NCBI RefSeq assembly: GCF_033958435.1
Contig: NC_134137.1
Coordinates: forward strand, 63,442,001 to 63,506,000
DNA length: 64,000 bases
From: Carettochelys insculpta
Lineage: Eukaryota; Chordata; Testudines; Carettochelyidae
Direction: 5' to 3'
Part shown: one piece after another, positions 32,831-43,011 of the stretch
Numbering within the stretch: the first letter of the stretch is position 1
Layout of the letters: each line of letters starts with the position of its first letter
Program-made: the position numbers and the translations under genes
Notes under the pieces: generated by a model
What the model was told of the DNA's origin: nothing
Database searches by the model: none
What the model saw: only the letters and a program-made list of their open reading frames with translations

Positions 32831-33984
32831 GAGAAGTGGTGCTCAACCTTTTCAGTAACACAACACAATACACTTCAATGATACAAACAATTCCATGGCA
32901 CAACCTCTTTTTTCAGCTGAATTGCGTGCTCATAAACATCACATTTACTAAGGTTACAGTCTTACTAGAGAGGTTTGCAACATGGTAGTGCATACAACAC
33001 GCTAAACAAGGATGAAATACATTAACGTTTTAAAACCACCGCAGAATACGCCGAGAACAGTCACATTTTCCAAATCTGCTCAACTCCGTGCTAGGGATGT
33101 TGAGTCAACGAGTAACCACCTAAAGCTGGTTCCCCTCCTTGCCAGTCAGCTGCAGCCAGGATGTGGCATTCAAACCGCATTCCAGTTCCAAGAGGCTCCC
33201 TCCCTCCCACTTGCCAGAGCAAGGAGTGGGGGCGGGCTCCCCACCAACTCATTTGGGCCAGGATTTCAGTGGCATCCTGGCACGACTAGGGTTCTGAGGG
33301 GTTGGCATTTCCCCTCATGGAAGAATGCTCTTTAGAAGTGAAAGTTGCAAGACAAAGGAATAAAGTCTACTTGGGACTCCTGTTCATGTCGTGAATTTCA
33401 GCCATCTGACTGGGAAAGGGTTGAATCATAGCATGACAGCTTTTTCAGTGCTGCTGTTTTGTTTGTCCCAAATTTACATCTTAGGGCCCAGTTACTCCCT
33501 CTTAAAAACAGATGACTGCGACAAAGGGACAGCAATATGACTTCCTCATCATTGCACTTGTAAAGCTATTTCAGCAGCAGCCAGTCCCACAGGGTACCTT
33601 GAAAATCTAGCAAAGCAGACAACCATTGCTCACTGTAGCAGACACAAATTACTGTTAACAAAGAGTTCAAATCCAAGGAATGGTTTAGTTCTGAGTGAGT
33701 ACAGAATGCCACACAGCAGCGATTAATGGGGATCTAACAGGCTACTGAGCTGGCCGCATGTACACAAGCAAAAGCAAAGTCTTGGGTCTCAGAATACTCT
33801 TTATGACCAGGATGACACCCTATTTTCATCCACACCCCTTCTCTGAGTCATAATATTAATGGCAATACATAAAATTCCACATCACACATTGGATGAAACA
33901 ACCTGTTTATTTATTAACAGTAACTATGCCATTGATTATTACTATTATTTGACAAGGACTTCCCTTGTTTACCCTGATCATTTT
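32831..33984. other. Unresolved repeats
   Basis: Starts with GTGGTGCTCAACCTTTTCAG, which resembles a hAT-type end, but no partner end was found. Sequence near 33090 (GTGCTAGGGATGTTGAGTCA) may begin another element. No gene recognised. Confidence 0.3.
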
Positions 33985-34620
33985 TGGTAGGTTATGATGA
34001 CTTCACTTTTCACTTGTGCAGGGGCTTAGTGTTGCAGGAAGGAGAGGTGCCTCTCCTCAAGCTCCACAGCTGCCATAGCCGGGGGAGAAGCAGCCCCCTT
34101 CCCCAGGTGCTTGCCCCCCTATCTCGGAGCTGCCACAGGTGGGAGAGAGGGGCCCCTCCTTGTTGACTCCAGCAGGGGGCTGCTACAGTCAGGGCAAGTT
34201 GGTGTTGGGACCAGCAGCGAGGGGCCCCTTTCTCCCAGCCAGGGCAGCTCTGTCCTGAGGCCAGGAGGGAAGCAGCAAGCACATCAAGTCTGGCTCCTAG
34301 GCAGGAAGACCAGGGGGCTCTGGCACCATGGAGTCTCATGCCCCTTCCAGGAGCTGGACCAACTGGCTGCTTCCAGGGCACATCACGGGACCCCATAACA
34401 GGCAGGAACCAGGCAGCTAGAGCACCCCCAGACAGAGCCCTACACTCGGCACCCCAATCCTCTGCTTCAGAGCAGAGCTCAGAATCTTTTCACGCCACTC
34501 CTGCCACGTGGATTTTGTTATGTGCACTAACATGAAATTGATGTGTCCCACACCACCTCCACATTGGTGCACATAACAAGATTCATTCCACTTAGGTGGG
34601 TAAAATTAGATGGAGCACGT
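33985..34620. mobile_element. GC-rich hAT-like non-autonomous fragment
   Basis: GC-rich unit with repeated GCTCCACAGCTGC / GGAGCTGCCACAG motifs, ending in TTGTTATGTGCACTAACATG and TTGGTGCACATAACAAGATT. The last part also appears at 59820-59850 and 51640, so the fragment belongs to a dispersed family. The apparent frames of 60-128 codons are GC-driven. Confidence 0.4.
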
Positions 34621-35198
34621 TCCCAGCCTAGGGAGATTATGACAGTCATCCATCTGCTGCTTCCTTTGCTAGCATCCACTGCCGCATTCCCTGGGCTGCA
34701 TCCCACTCTGTCCCATCAACTTCTTCGGTCCTTGGCCTGTTCCATTTCAGCAGGGTCTCTCACAGGCCTCCTGGCCTAGAGAGTCTGTAACAATCTATGC
34801 CCTCTTCTCTCTGGGTGCTTTTTCACAGCCCCCATCACCTGGAAAGTTTATAACAATCTGTTCCCCTTGTCAAGGCCTCTGTGCTTGTAGAACTTTACAG
34901 CCCTACCCCGAGTCCCTGTACCTATGGAATCTTCTACGCCTTCTGGTGTAAGCCAGTGACCGCTCTGGCCACCTGCTACAACTTCAACAGCCAAACAGGA
35001 ACAGTGCCTGTCTTTCTCTGGCTGCAGCCATCAGCTGAACTGTACAGCTTCTGCAATTCCTTTTATACGAGCTAGTGATTGGCTACCTCCCCTGCAGCCT
35101 CTCTAGGCTGCTTGAAGGAACATGCTCTGCCTTTTTCCTGGGGCAAGATGCGGCAGGACACTAGGGCCTTCTAGTGGGCTTAAAAGGGCCTGCTACAC
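34621..35198 (-). mobile_element. Possible LTR retrotransposon end, minus strand
   Basis: On the minus strand it starts TGTAGCAGGCCCTTTTAAGC and has CCAATCAC followed by TATAAAAGG (plus strand near 35066-35092), a compact promoter layout seen in reptilian Ty3/Gypsy LTRs. Downstream, a unit of about 75 bp with TTGTTATA/TTGTTACA is loosely doubled. No internal coding sequence is attached and no second end was found. Confidence 0.35.
35062..35095 (-). promoter_or_regulatory. CCAAT and TATA boxes
   Basis: Minus strand GCCAATCACTAGCTCGTATA followed by AAAGG. The two boxes are only about a dozen bases apart, which suits a retroelement LTR better than a host promoter. Confidence 0.4.
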
Positions 35199-35639
35199 CC
35201 AGACATAGAGTTCAGATTCACATCCTTGAAACCAACATTGGAGAAATTCAGATCTTGAACTACAGTTAATGGCTTGAGTCCAATACAGAATCTGCATTGA
35301 TTTATCCCTCTAATGAAGCTTGGTCTAGACAGGGACTTGGACCACTTGCTCACATAACGGAGTAATTGACATTTTTTACATCTCTGGCCATTCATATTAC
35401 TTATTCTCCACTTCCAGAGTGAGTGGGTGGGTAAAGAGGTGCAGAGAAGTCAGTAATATTCTGTATGGTGGTATGGTTTCATGCTTGTGTACTGCTCTGT
35501 TGTATTGGAGTCTGACCAGTGTGAGCAGAAAGCTGGTTATTTTCCAATCATTGTTGGTTGTTTGGATGACTAGGTTGTCAGTCAGCATTGTATACAATCT
35601 TTTTCATATCACGCAGCCCCTAGGTGAAAGTTCAGACCT

Positions 35640-36440
35640 CATGGATTCAAGTGCCAGCCACATGCAGAAGACTTACAACTCTATATATCCTTCATCATAA
35701 ACAGGCACAACGTTACCCTTGACATGGCCCAGTGCTTGGGTGAGAGCAACTCATGGGTGTAGGACAATTGGCTGAAACTGAGCCTGAGCAAGAGACGGGT
35801 GATGCTGGTGGGCAGAGCAAAGGTTTTTGAAGAGTTCTGAGCCACAATACATATCTGTAATAGGTCACTTCAGTCAGTAGTCTTGGGGTTCTCTGGGATT
35901 CTGTGCTGAGACTGAGACCTTCCATAGCAGCCTCAGGGAGCAATGCTTTCTGCCATCTCCACCTGGCTAGGAGATACTGGCCCATCCTTAGGGACAGTGA
36001 CTTGGCTCAGTTATTCATGTTTTAGTCACCTCTTTTTGCTGAACTACAGCAATGCAATGTGCATGGGCAGGAAGACTTCAGTACATCAGAAAGTCCAGCT
36101 AGTACCAAACACTTTGGCCTGTCTCCTCAGCAGCACAGCCAACCACAATCACTCTCCACTCTACACACTGGCTTCCTGTAGAATATTATATCAAGTTCAA
36201 GGTCTTGGTCCTTATCTTCAAGGCCTGGGCCCAGGATATTTAAAAAATCTCCTAAAACTCTGGATAAGAATTGTGGTTGACCAGTCTGCTCCTCCAGCCC
36301 AATGGAACTTGCTACGTAAGAGGAAAATTTGTCTGTGCAGGAGACAGAACTTTCTCTGGGCCAGCCCAAGACTATGAAATTAACTCCATGAACTAAGGAG
36401 CATCAGAACCCTCACAACCTTCTTTTGTGAGTGCAATGTG
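35640..36440 (+). pseudogene. CR1/L3-like LINE RT C-terminal relic
   Basis: Broken frames read SSHMQKTYNSIYP, then NWLKLSLSKRRVMLVGRAK-like text near 35765, SLGVLWDSVLRLRPSIAAS, HLHLARRYWPILR and PLYTLASCRILYQVQGLGPY. These follow the end of L3/CR1-group reverse transcriptases (NWLKLNPDKTE.LLVG, LGVILD..L, HLR.I...LRP.L, HITPLL..LHWLPV..RI.FKVL.L.FKAL.G.GP.YL..LL). Highly decayed. Confidence 0.6.
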
Positions 36441-37152
36441 CACCTCCTTGTCCTTGTTTTCTTTAATATAAACACATAGCAACTTTAGTGTTACCATATT
36501 TGAACTCCCTGAGAGGGAGTTTATCTTTGTTAGTATCTACCAACTCATCTCGTATTAATGTACTCCAGTCTATTAGTGCCCTGAAGTACAAAACAGATAT
36601 ACTTTCTCTCAGGAGTGTTCTCTTTTTTGAAAGTTCAAATAAGGTAACGCTAAGCAACTTGTATGTTAATACTAACACCTGTTCTCAAATGCCCTCAGAT
36701 GAAGAACTCTCCTATAAATGTCTCCTCCTGTTGAGAGGATGAGACAACAAACCATTTGACAGATGTATAGCCACATTGTTACATCATAAAACCTCTGCAG
36801 AACCAGTATAGGAACAAGTTTTCTACAAGCCAGAACATGTGTTTCAGTCAGGCATTCAAAAATCCTTGCTTCTCCGCTTTCATCCCAAGCAGAGCTCATG
36901 TGTTGCTAAAAGGAATATTGTATATCACATAAGCTTTGAGGTGGATACTAATACTTTACATGCATCATTGCTAGGTGGAACATCCCTGATGGTCCTGCCC
37001 GTTTGTCAGGCATACACCCCCCCACAAAAAATGAAATTCCGCTGCATGGCAAATTGTTCCCCAGTTCATGAGAACAAGCTGAAATGACATGATGTGACTC
37101 ACAACACTACATAGAAGTTTTCCAGAAGAAGAGAAGATTTCTCCTTTACTGG
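36441..37152. other. Unrecognised interval
   Basis: No feature recognised. Confidence 0.3.
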
Positions 37153-37442
37153 GGCTATGTCTAGACTGCAGGCTTTTGTTGACAAACCTTCTGTCAACAG
37201 GGAGCGCATACAGACTGCAGATCTGTTGGAAGAGGTCTGAAGGTCGGGAGCATTCTGTTGACATCCCTGTACACCTCGTTCCACAAGGAAGGGATGTCTT
37301 GATGGGGGTTGGGGGTGGGGATGTTCCAATGTTTTGCCCCAGGTGGATCTGCCAAATGCCAGAAAATCCTCTCCCAACAGAACTGTTGGCAAAAGATACG
37401 ACATATCTTTTGCGGACAGGTCTTGTCAATCTAGACATAGTG
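37153..37442. mobile_element. MITE with GGCTATGTCTAGACTG ends
   Basis: Left end GGCTATGTCTAGACTGCAGG and right end GTCAATCTAGACATAGTG are inverted, and inner GTTGACA/TGTCAAC motifs recur. The end sequence (CTAGAC in place of CTACAC) marks a subfamily. Target duplication unclear. Confidence 0.55.
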
Positions 37443-38019
37443 AGTGTCTGCTAGCAATTCAGACCGAGTCTACAGCTTGAAGTTTTTCTTTTATTCTATC
37501 CTTGTTTCAGAGGATGAACAAGGGAACTTTTCTGTAAGAAAAATGTGTTTCTCTAGCTCCTCGCCCATGCTGCTTGCTAGTACTTAATTTAAAACAATAT
37601 ATAGGCAGGAAAGTATCCTCTTTAATATTATTTGTGTAATTGCACAATCAAAGCCTTTGTATCGTTTGAAAACACAGCAATGGCCAGAAAGTGAATATGT
37701 CAAAAAATTGTTACTAACTTTGCAGTCAGCTATTCTGACAACCAGGTACAGACTATGTTGTGTATGCCAAGCTCTTTTTCTGCAGACAGCTTCTGTTGAA
37801 ATTAACATATCTTTAAACTCTTCTCTAGTGTTTTACAGCATACGTTCAGCATACTGAGGTGCTAAGAACCCTGATAATTAAACAGGAAACTAAATTTTCT
37901 GGGACATTATAGGGGCTCTTTGGCATACTTGGCTTAAACTAATTCTTGACTACCCCGCTGCCCCACTGCTCTCTGATTTGCTCACCTTGATAATTTGTTT
38001 TCTGATTTGTCAACTTTGA
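37443..38019. other. Unrecognised interval
   Basis: AT-rich, no feature recognised. Confidence 0.3.
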
Positions 38020-38206
38020 TTACTGTTTTGGTTCTCTATGCCTTAAATATTGAGTCTGTTCTGGTGTGGCTGTGGTCTGAAGAAGTGGGTCTGTCCCACA
38101 AAAGCTCATCACCTAATAAATTATTTTGTTAGTCTTTAAAGTGCTACTTCACTGCTTTTTTGTTTTGATAGTATATAGACTAACTCGGCTCCCTCTCTGT
38201 TACTAG
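38020..38206 (+). mobile_element. Penelope-like 3' tail
   Basis: GAAGAAGTGGGTCTGTCCCA, CTAATAAATTATTTTGTTAG, AAAGTGCTACTTCACTGC and ATAGACTAACTCGGCTCCCT. Same subfamily as 20921-21055. In its hammerhead-like core (38077-38119) the GAAA is AAAA, so the conserved G12 is lost; stem GTGGG/CCCAC and AGC-TCATCA-CCT remain. Confidence 0.7.
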
Positions 38207-38639
38207 GAAACGATCAGTATGAGAGTATGAAAATTAAGATATTTAGGAGATTTTCTAAACTTGCAAAAAGCCTTTCAAATAGTTGTGTCTATGTACATAT
38301 CCCTGCATGTTCCTAATCAACCCTTTACTCAAAGGGCCTGATTATTAACAGTCCTTCTTTGCCCTGCTTGGTGCACATACAAGCCTTGGCACATGCTTCT
38401 TTCAGTGCTAAGCCCTGAACATAAAGCCAAAATAACTGAGACTCTATCAACCCTCAGTGCAGATGTTAGTGCTCAAAAATGAGTGCCCAGATGGCTGTGC
38501 TTGCAAAGTAGCATAGGCACAAATAGACCTGTTAGGCCCCCAACTGAAAATTTAGCCCAAACTCTCTACATCTAGACAAAAATAGACTCAGTTTATCATG
38601 GCTGTCCAAGGTGATATTGTCTGTGTAAAACATAGCAGT

Positions 38640-39306
38640 TAAACCATATAATAGTAGGCATCCTTCAGTCTGCATAGACTATGGATTGCGCCCTTTATAG
38701 TTTCAATTGAGGACTTCATTTACAGTGTCTACTGTGACTATGAAGACCCACACAAGAGTGACAGTCCTTGCTGCATCTCTTGAAGATGTGGTGGGTGTCT
38801 GGCAAGCACGTAGTGTGCTTTCTGTGTGCTTGCTTCTCCTCTGCTAGCTGTCTGATCCTCATCTCGCCCTTCTGAAGGCCCTTGTGTAACCCCTGCCTCC
38901 ATCTGCTGCGGTCGTCTGCTAGTTCTTCCCAGTTGTCCAGCTCGATGTCTACCTCTCTGAGGTCTCTCTTGCCGACATCGTTGTAGCGCAACTGGGGGCA
39001 TCCGGGAGGTCTTTTGCCAGAGGCTAGCTCACCATACAGGATGTCTTTTGGAATCCTTCCATCATTCATCCTGTGGACGTGCCCAAGCCAGCGGAGCCGA
39101 CACTGCCTGAGGAGGGTGTGCATGGTTGGGATTCCAGCTTGCTCAAGGATGGCGGTGTTGGTCACTCTGTCCTTCCATGATATTCCAAGGATGCGCCTGA
39201 GGCAGCGCAAGTGGAAGACGTTCAGCTTCTTTTCCTGACGGGCATACAGGGTCCAAGTCTCGCTGCCATAAAGGAGGGTGCTGAGGATGCAGGCTTTGTA
39301 TTCATG
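38640..39306 (-). mobile_element. Jockey/RTE-like LINE, 3' end, 5'-truncated
   Basis: The minus strand starts at KACILSTLLYGSETW (39306) and runs through a C-terminal coding part to a 3' end ACTGAAGGATGCCTACTA. The coding part is open, so this copy is younger than the other non-CR1 LINEs here. Confidence 0.8.
38716..39210 (-). pseudogene. LINE C-terminal domain, 164 codons open to the stop
   Basis: C-terminal part of a non-LTR reverse-transcriptase protein. Visible: LRRILGISWKDRVTN, RLRWLGHVHRMNDGRIPKDI, LYGELASGKRPPGCPQLRYN, and a final Cys/His cluster CSKDCHSCVGLHSHSRHC, the zinc-finger-like end of this LINE group. Codons upstream of 39210 in the same frame belong to the same protein (TLYARQEKKLNVFH), so the internal methionine is not the start. 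All catalytic motifs lie upstream and are missing by truncation. Confidence 0.85.
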
Positions 39307-39479
39307 GTAAAAAAATCACTGGCGTATAACATACTAATAGGCTTATTTTGAGGCTGAAGCTAGTACCTCTTTGATTCACTCTACAGTTCAGAGAATTGAT
39401 AAAATAGTATGCCTTCTGTAACAAAAACATCATGGTTTGCTATATCAAAAGGAAAAGGCTATGTCATGAGAAAAAGTGA

Positions 39480-39860
39480 TTAGCAGTAGTACCTCTCAGA
39501 TGATGCACTCTCCAGATCTTCACCTTGTCATGGTGAGTGGGCTTGTGTGTTCCAATGAACCCGAGAGCAGTGCCATAGGGAATCTGAATGTCTAGTGCAG
39601 TCAATCATGGTGGCAAGATCAAGGAGGAGGTCCAAACGGAGAATGGTCCTAAAAGTCCTCAATGGCAGAACAGGTGGAGGATAGCCAGGGTAATGCTACA
39701 ACAGCTGTGAAGGTGGATGAAGGCTACAGCGCACAGGCGACTCCCAGTTGTCGTGGACTCCATGCTGTTGGACCTGGGCCTCCTATCCACCAAGAACTGT
39801 GTGGTGGCTGCAGTGCAACAGTCCCCCCACATTGAAAGAAGTCACACACAGGCGTCTTCC
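39480..39860 (+). repeat. Probable LINE 5'-region repeat
   Basis: CTTCACCTTGTCATGGTGAG, GGGCTTGTGTGTTCCAATGA, CAGTCAATCATGGTGGCAAG and CTCAATGGCAGAACAGGTGG resemble text found at the 5' side of a widespread vertebrate LINE. It opposes the LINE at 38640-39306 and is separated from it by 170 bp of other sequence. Confidence 0.35.
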
Positions 39861-40957
39861 TCCGCATGCTGCATATATGGACGTTATTGTGCCTATGTGA
39901 TTTAACTGTATTTGAATTCTGGTTTCCAAGTTGTTTTACATTTGGGTCTAAAGCTGGTTCAAATGTTGCCATTGGAATATTTTTCCATCAGAAAAAGCTG
40001 TTTTGTAAAAATCAAATAGGTAACTTTTGACACAATTTTGTTTAAGGAAATACCTTAAACCATTTCAATAATGTTCAAAAATGTTAAACCATTTCAATAA
40101 TGTCAAAATGTTGTGTCTTGACATTTTCAGAGCAGAGCATTTTCACTCTGCAATGACTTTTTATTTTGAAATAAAAAAGAGAAGTAAAACTTTTTGACCG
40201 ATCCAAAAATGAAATTTTAAAAATATGTTGTGGGAAATTTTAAAATTCAATCATTCATCCCAATACAGAGCACAACCAAATGTTAACATCATAGAATTTC
40301 CTGCAAAATGGAAATTCTGATTCCTGAACAGCTCTAGTTGGCACTGTCTCTCAAATGATTTCTGTGGAGATAAGCTGAAGTATTACTGGCTTCATTTCAC
40401 CATTTGACTCCCTTCTGGCCTTCGCTCTCCACCTCAAATCCTGACATTTTATCATGCATTCTTTACAATTTTGCCATTTGAGGCAAATCATGATTGTGAC
40501 CCTGTAGAACTATTTCCCTCACAACAGAGCATTTCAAGGAATTATTTTAATGCCCTTTGTCATCTAGAGGGTATTCCTAGAGTCAGGCTTTTCCAATAAC
40601 CAATGCATAAGTTCATGCTCATCTGTGTACTTAAGTCAGGTATTTGAATCCTCAAAGAGGAGTTTTTATACCTACTTACTCATCTTCTGCACCAGAGAGA
40701 GGTAGTGGCACATGCAAAGGGAGAAGAACACATGATGAGGTCTGAACAACAAATTCTGAGTACATAATGGATTCTCCACAAAATGCCATTTATTCACTTA
40801 AGAGTCTTTAAACATTTTCAGGTATAGGCTGTGTAATGCCAACAGGCAGAACTGAACCTGGGATCACTGAAACTTAGCACATGAATTTCTACAACTTGAG
40901 CTAAAAACCAGTTGATGCTCAGCTGCAGCTATGGAGAAGGCATATTTTTTCTCTGTG
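39861..40957. other. AT-rich interval with old repeat text
   Basis: Near 40000-40260 the ATTTTGAAAT-rich sequence resembles a decayed interspersed repeat, and a TTAAACCATTTCAATAATGT unit occurs twice (about 40056 and 40083). No gene recognised. Confidence 0.35.
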
Positions 40958-40960
40958 TAA

Positions 40961-41394
40961 GCTTACATCTACACTTACTAAAACTTTGAAATGGCCATGC
41001 TAATGACCAAATCGAAGAATACTAATGAGGGGCTGAAATGCATATTCAGCATCTCATTAGCATGCCAGCGGCCATGGCACTTCAAAAGTGCCACGGTTCA
41101 CTCCCTCACGGCTCGTGTACACCGGGGTCCTTTTCGAAAGGACCCCACCAAGATTGAAATCCCCTTTTTTTTCTATGAGCTCATAGGAATAAGGGGATTT
41201 TGATGTTGGTGGGGTCCTTTTGAAAAGGCCTCTGGTGTGGATGAGCGGCTCGGGAGCGAACCACGGCACTTTCGAAGTGCTGCAGCCAGCATGCTAATGA
41301 GGCACTGAATATGCATTTCAGTGCCTTATTAGTATTCTTCTATTTGGCCATTTGCATGGCTAATTCAAAGTTTTTACTAAGTGTAGACACAGCC
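40961..41394. mobile_element. 434-bp palindromic Harbinger-like MITE
   Basis: TAA on both sides (40958-40960, 41395-41397). Left arm GCTTACATCTACACTTACTA, right arm ACTAAGTGTAGACACAGCC. The arms match through AAACTTTGAAATGGCCATG, ATGCATATTCAGC, TTAGCATGC, GTGCCACGGTTC and GGTCCTTTTCGAAAGGACC to a centre near 41180, so the transcript or single strand could fold into one very long hairpin. Confidence 0.8.
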
Positions 41395-42245
41395 TAAGGG
41401 GTCTAAACGCCACTACACGGGACAGTGAACCAAACCTAGTAGGGTTACAAATACATCCACCAGGAATTGGACTGCTTCATAGATGCTTCACAAAGCCAAA
41501 ATAAGTTTAGCAAAGTATGGCTCTGTATTGATTAACATCCTTCCAGCCTTAAATGTCATTCTTGTTGCTTGTCAGTTTTATAAATTATTTCATATTAAAC
41601 CGTAAACATTTGCCATTTTTTATTTTTCACTGTGATTGGCAGCCCTTTTTTAAAGGGCAAAGGTTAAAGCACAACATTTGATTTCCTGTTTCAAGAGCTG
41701 GAATTATTTCCATCTAAAATGCTTTCCATTCATAGTCTCATGAAATATATTTAATTCTATTACATTTACAAATGGATTCAGTTACTATTGACATTGATTT
41801 ATGAAGCCTGCTGGGGGTAAATAATAAATATAGCTTTCATATAAGCTTTCCTAGTCTAGGTGTGAAAAAATAAGCCAGAGATCACACAGGTAAGTAGCTG
41901 TTAAAAGTATAAAAAATAGAGAGTTACTATATTTAATATTTTTCCTCCTCTCTCCAAAAAAACCTCTGTAGACATTCCAGTTTTTTTGACTGCTAAAAAC
42001 AAGCGACCGAGAGCGCTTGATGTTCCTTTGTTCTTGTCTCTGTACAACAAAGATGCCTGATGCTGATGACTCACCAGCATTTTGCTTTCCAGTTCAAAAG
42101 TTCACTGTTTCACAGTTGAGCAGCTTGACTGAAGGTGATATAGAAAAAAATGTTACATAGATGTGGTACCATCTAAGAGACCATATCAACTGAATCGCCA
42201 CTTTTTAAAATGTAGTTTCCAGCCCTTGGAAATTCCCAAAAATTT
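41395..42245. other. Repeat-poor AT-rich stretch
   Basis: No repeat or coding signal recognised. Confidence 0.3.
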
Positions 42246-42249
42246 CAGT

Positions 42250-42335
42250 GAATGAAGAAGCGGGTCTTTGCCCATGAAAGCTTATGTTCCAAAATATCTG
42301 CTAGTCTACAAGGTGCCACAGGACTTATTGATGTT
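42250..42335 (+). mobile_element. Penelope-like tail fragment, hammerhead-like core decayed
   Basis: ATGAAGA (the core C is A), then GCGGG/CCCAT, GAAAGCTTATGTTCC, AAAATATCTGCTAGTCTACA and AGGTGCCACAGGACTT. Same subfamily as 56.8 kb, with three core or stem changes. Confidence 0.65.
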
Positions 42336-42349
42336 CCCAGTGAATCATT

Positions 42350-42466
42350 AAGTGGTTCTCAAACTTTTTTTTCCCCTGGACCACTTGAAAATTGCTGGGG
42401 GCCTTGGCAGATGACAATGATCTTCCCAGATGTTGTTTTCACTGTTAGCTAATAGTTGATAAAAGC

Positions 42467-42511
<45 letters not shown>

Positions 42512-43011
42512 CTGTGATTGTCATTAAGTTTTAGCATTGATTTGGGGAGCCCCATCTCTCTCCCTCCACAGCAGCTACTGAACTGGGGCTCGGAAAGAGG
42601 GTGGTTTTCTACCCTGCTGTGGCAGCCACAGAGCTGGGGCTGGGAGGGAGGGCTGGACCTGGGGAAAGTCTCCTTCTTCTCCGGCTGCTATGGCACTGCA
42701 CATCCAAAATTCCCCCAACCCCCTCTTTTCATCTCACTGTCCCCACCTATCTCCTATTTCTCCCATCTCACCCCACTGTTCCCCGCCACCTACCTCCACT
42801 CCCCACTAAGGCCACCTCGCTTGACCTGTGCATCTTCTCCAGGGTTCGGGCACCTGATTTGTGGAGCCCACACCTGTGTGGCTCCATTAATTAGATGGGC
42901 GGCTCTCCATTATCTGATGTATAGCCACCCTTGTGTGTATCTTAAAAGGAACTATCCACAGATGACCAGAATGGAGCTCATGGACTGCAGACCATAGCCT
43001 GAGAACCTTTA
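42350..43011. mobile_element. hAT-like non-autonomous element
   Basis: Left end AAGTGGTTCTCAAACTTTT and right end GCCTGAGAACCTTTAG are imperfect inverted repeats of the hAT type (…GGTTCTCAAAC). The inside has a (CA)n tract and CCACCTCGCTTGACC-type filler. No 8-bp duplication was recognised. Frames of 97 and 159 codons are Ser/Pro-rich and lie wholly within it, so I do not call them genes. Confidence 0.5.
42469..42510. repeat. (CA)n microsatellite
   Basis: Uninterrupted CA run of 21 units inside the hAT-like element. Confidence 0.95.

Noticed and set aside
34010..34396. 128-codon minus-strand and 95-codon plus-strand frames
   Set aside because: GC-rich dispersed repeat opens frames on both strands at once; no recognisable domain.
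42518..42997. 159-codon Ser/Pro-rich plus-strand frame
   Set aside because: Contained within the hAT-like element 42350-43011 and overlapped by another frame; composition reflects C-rich filler.
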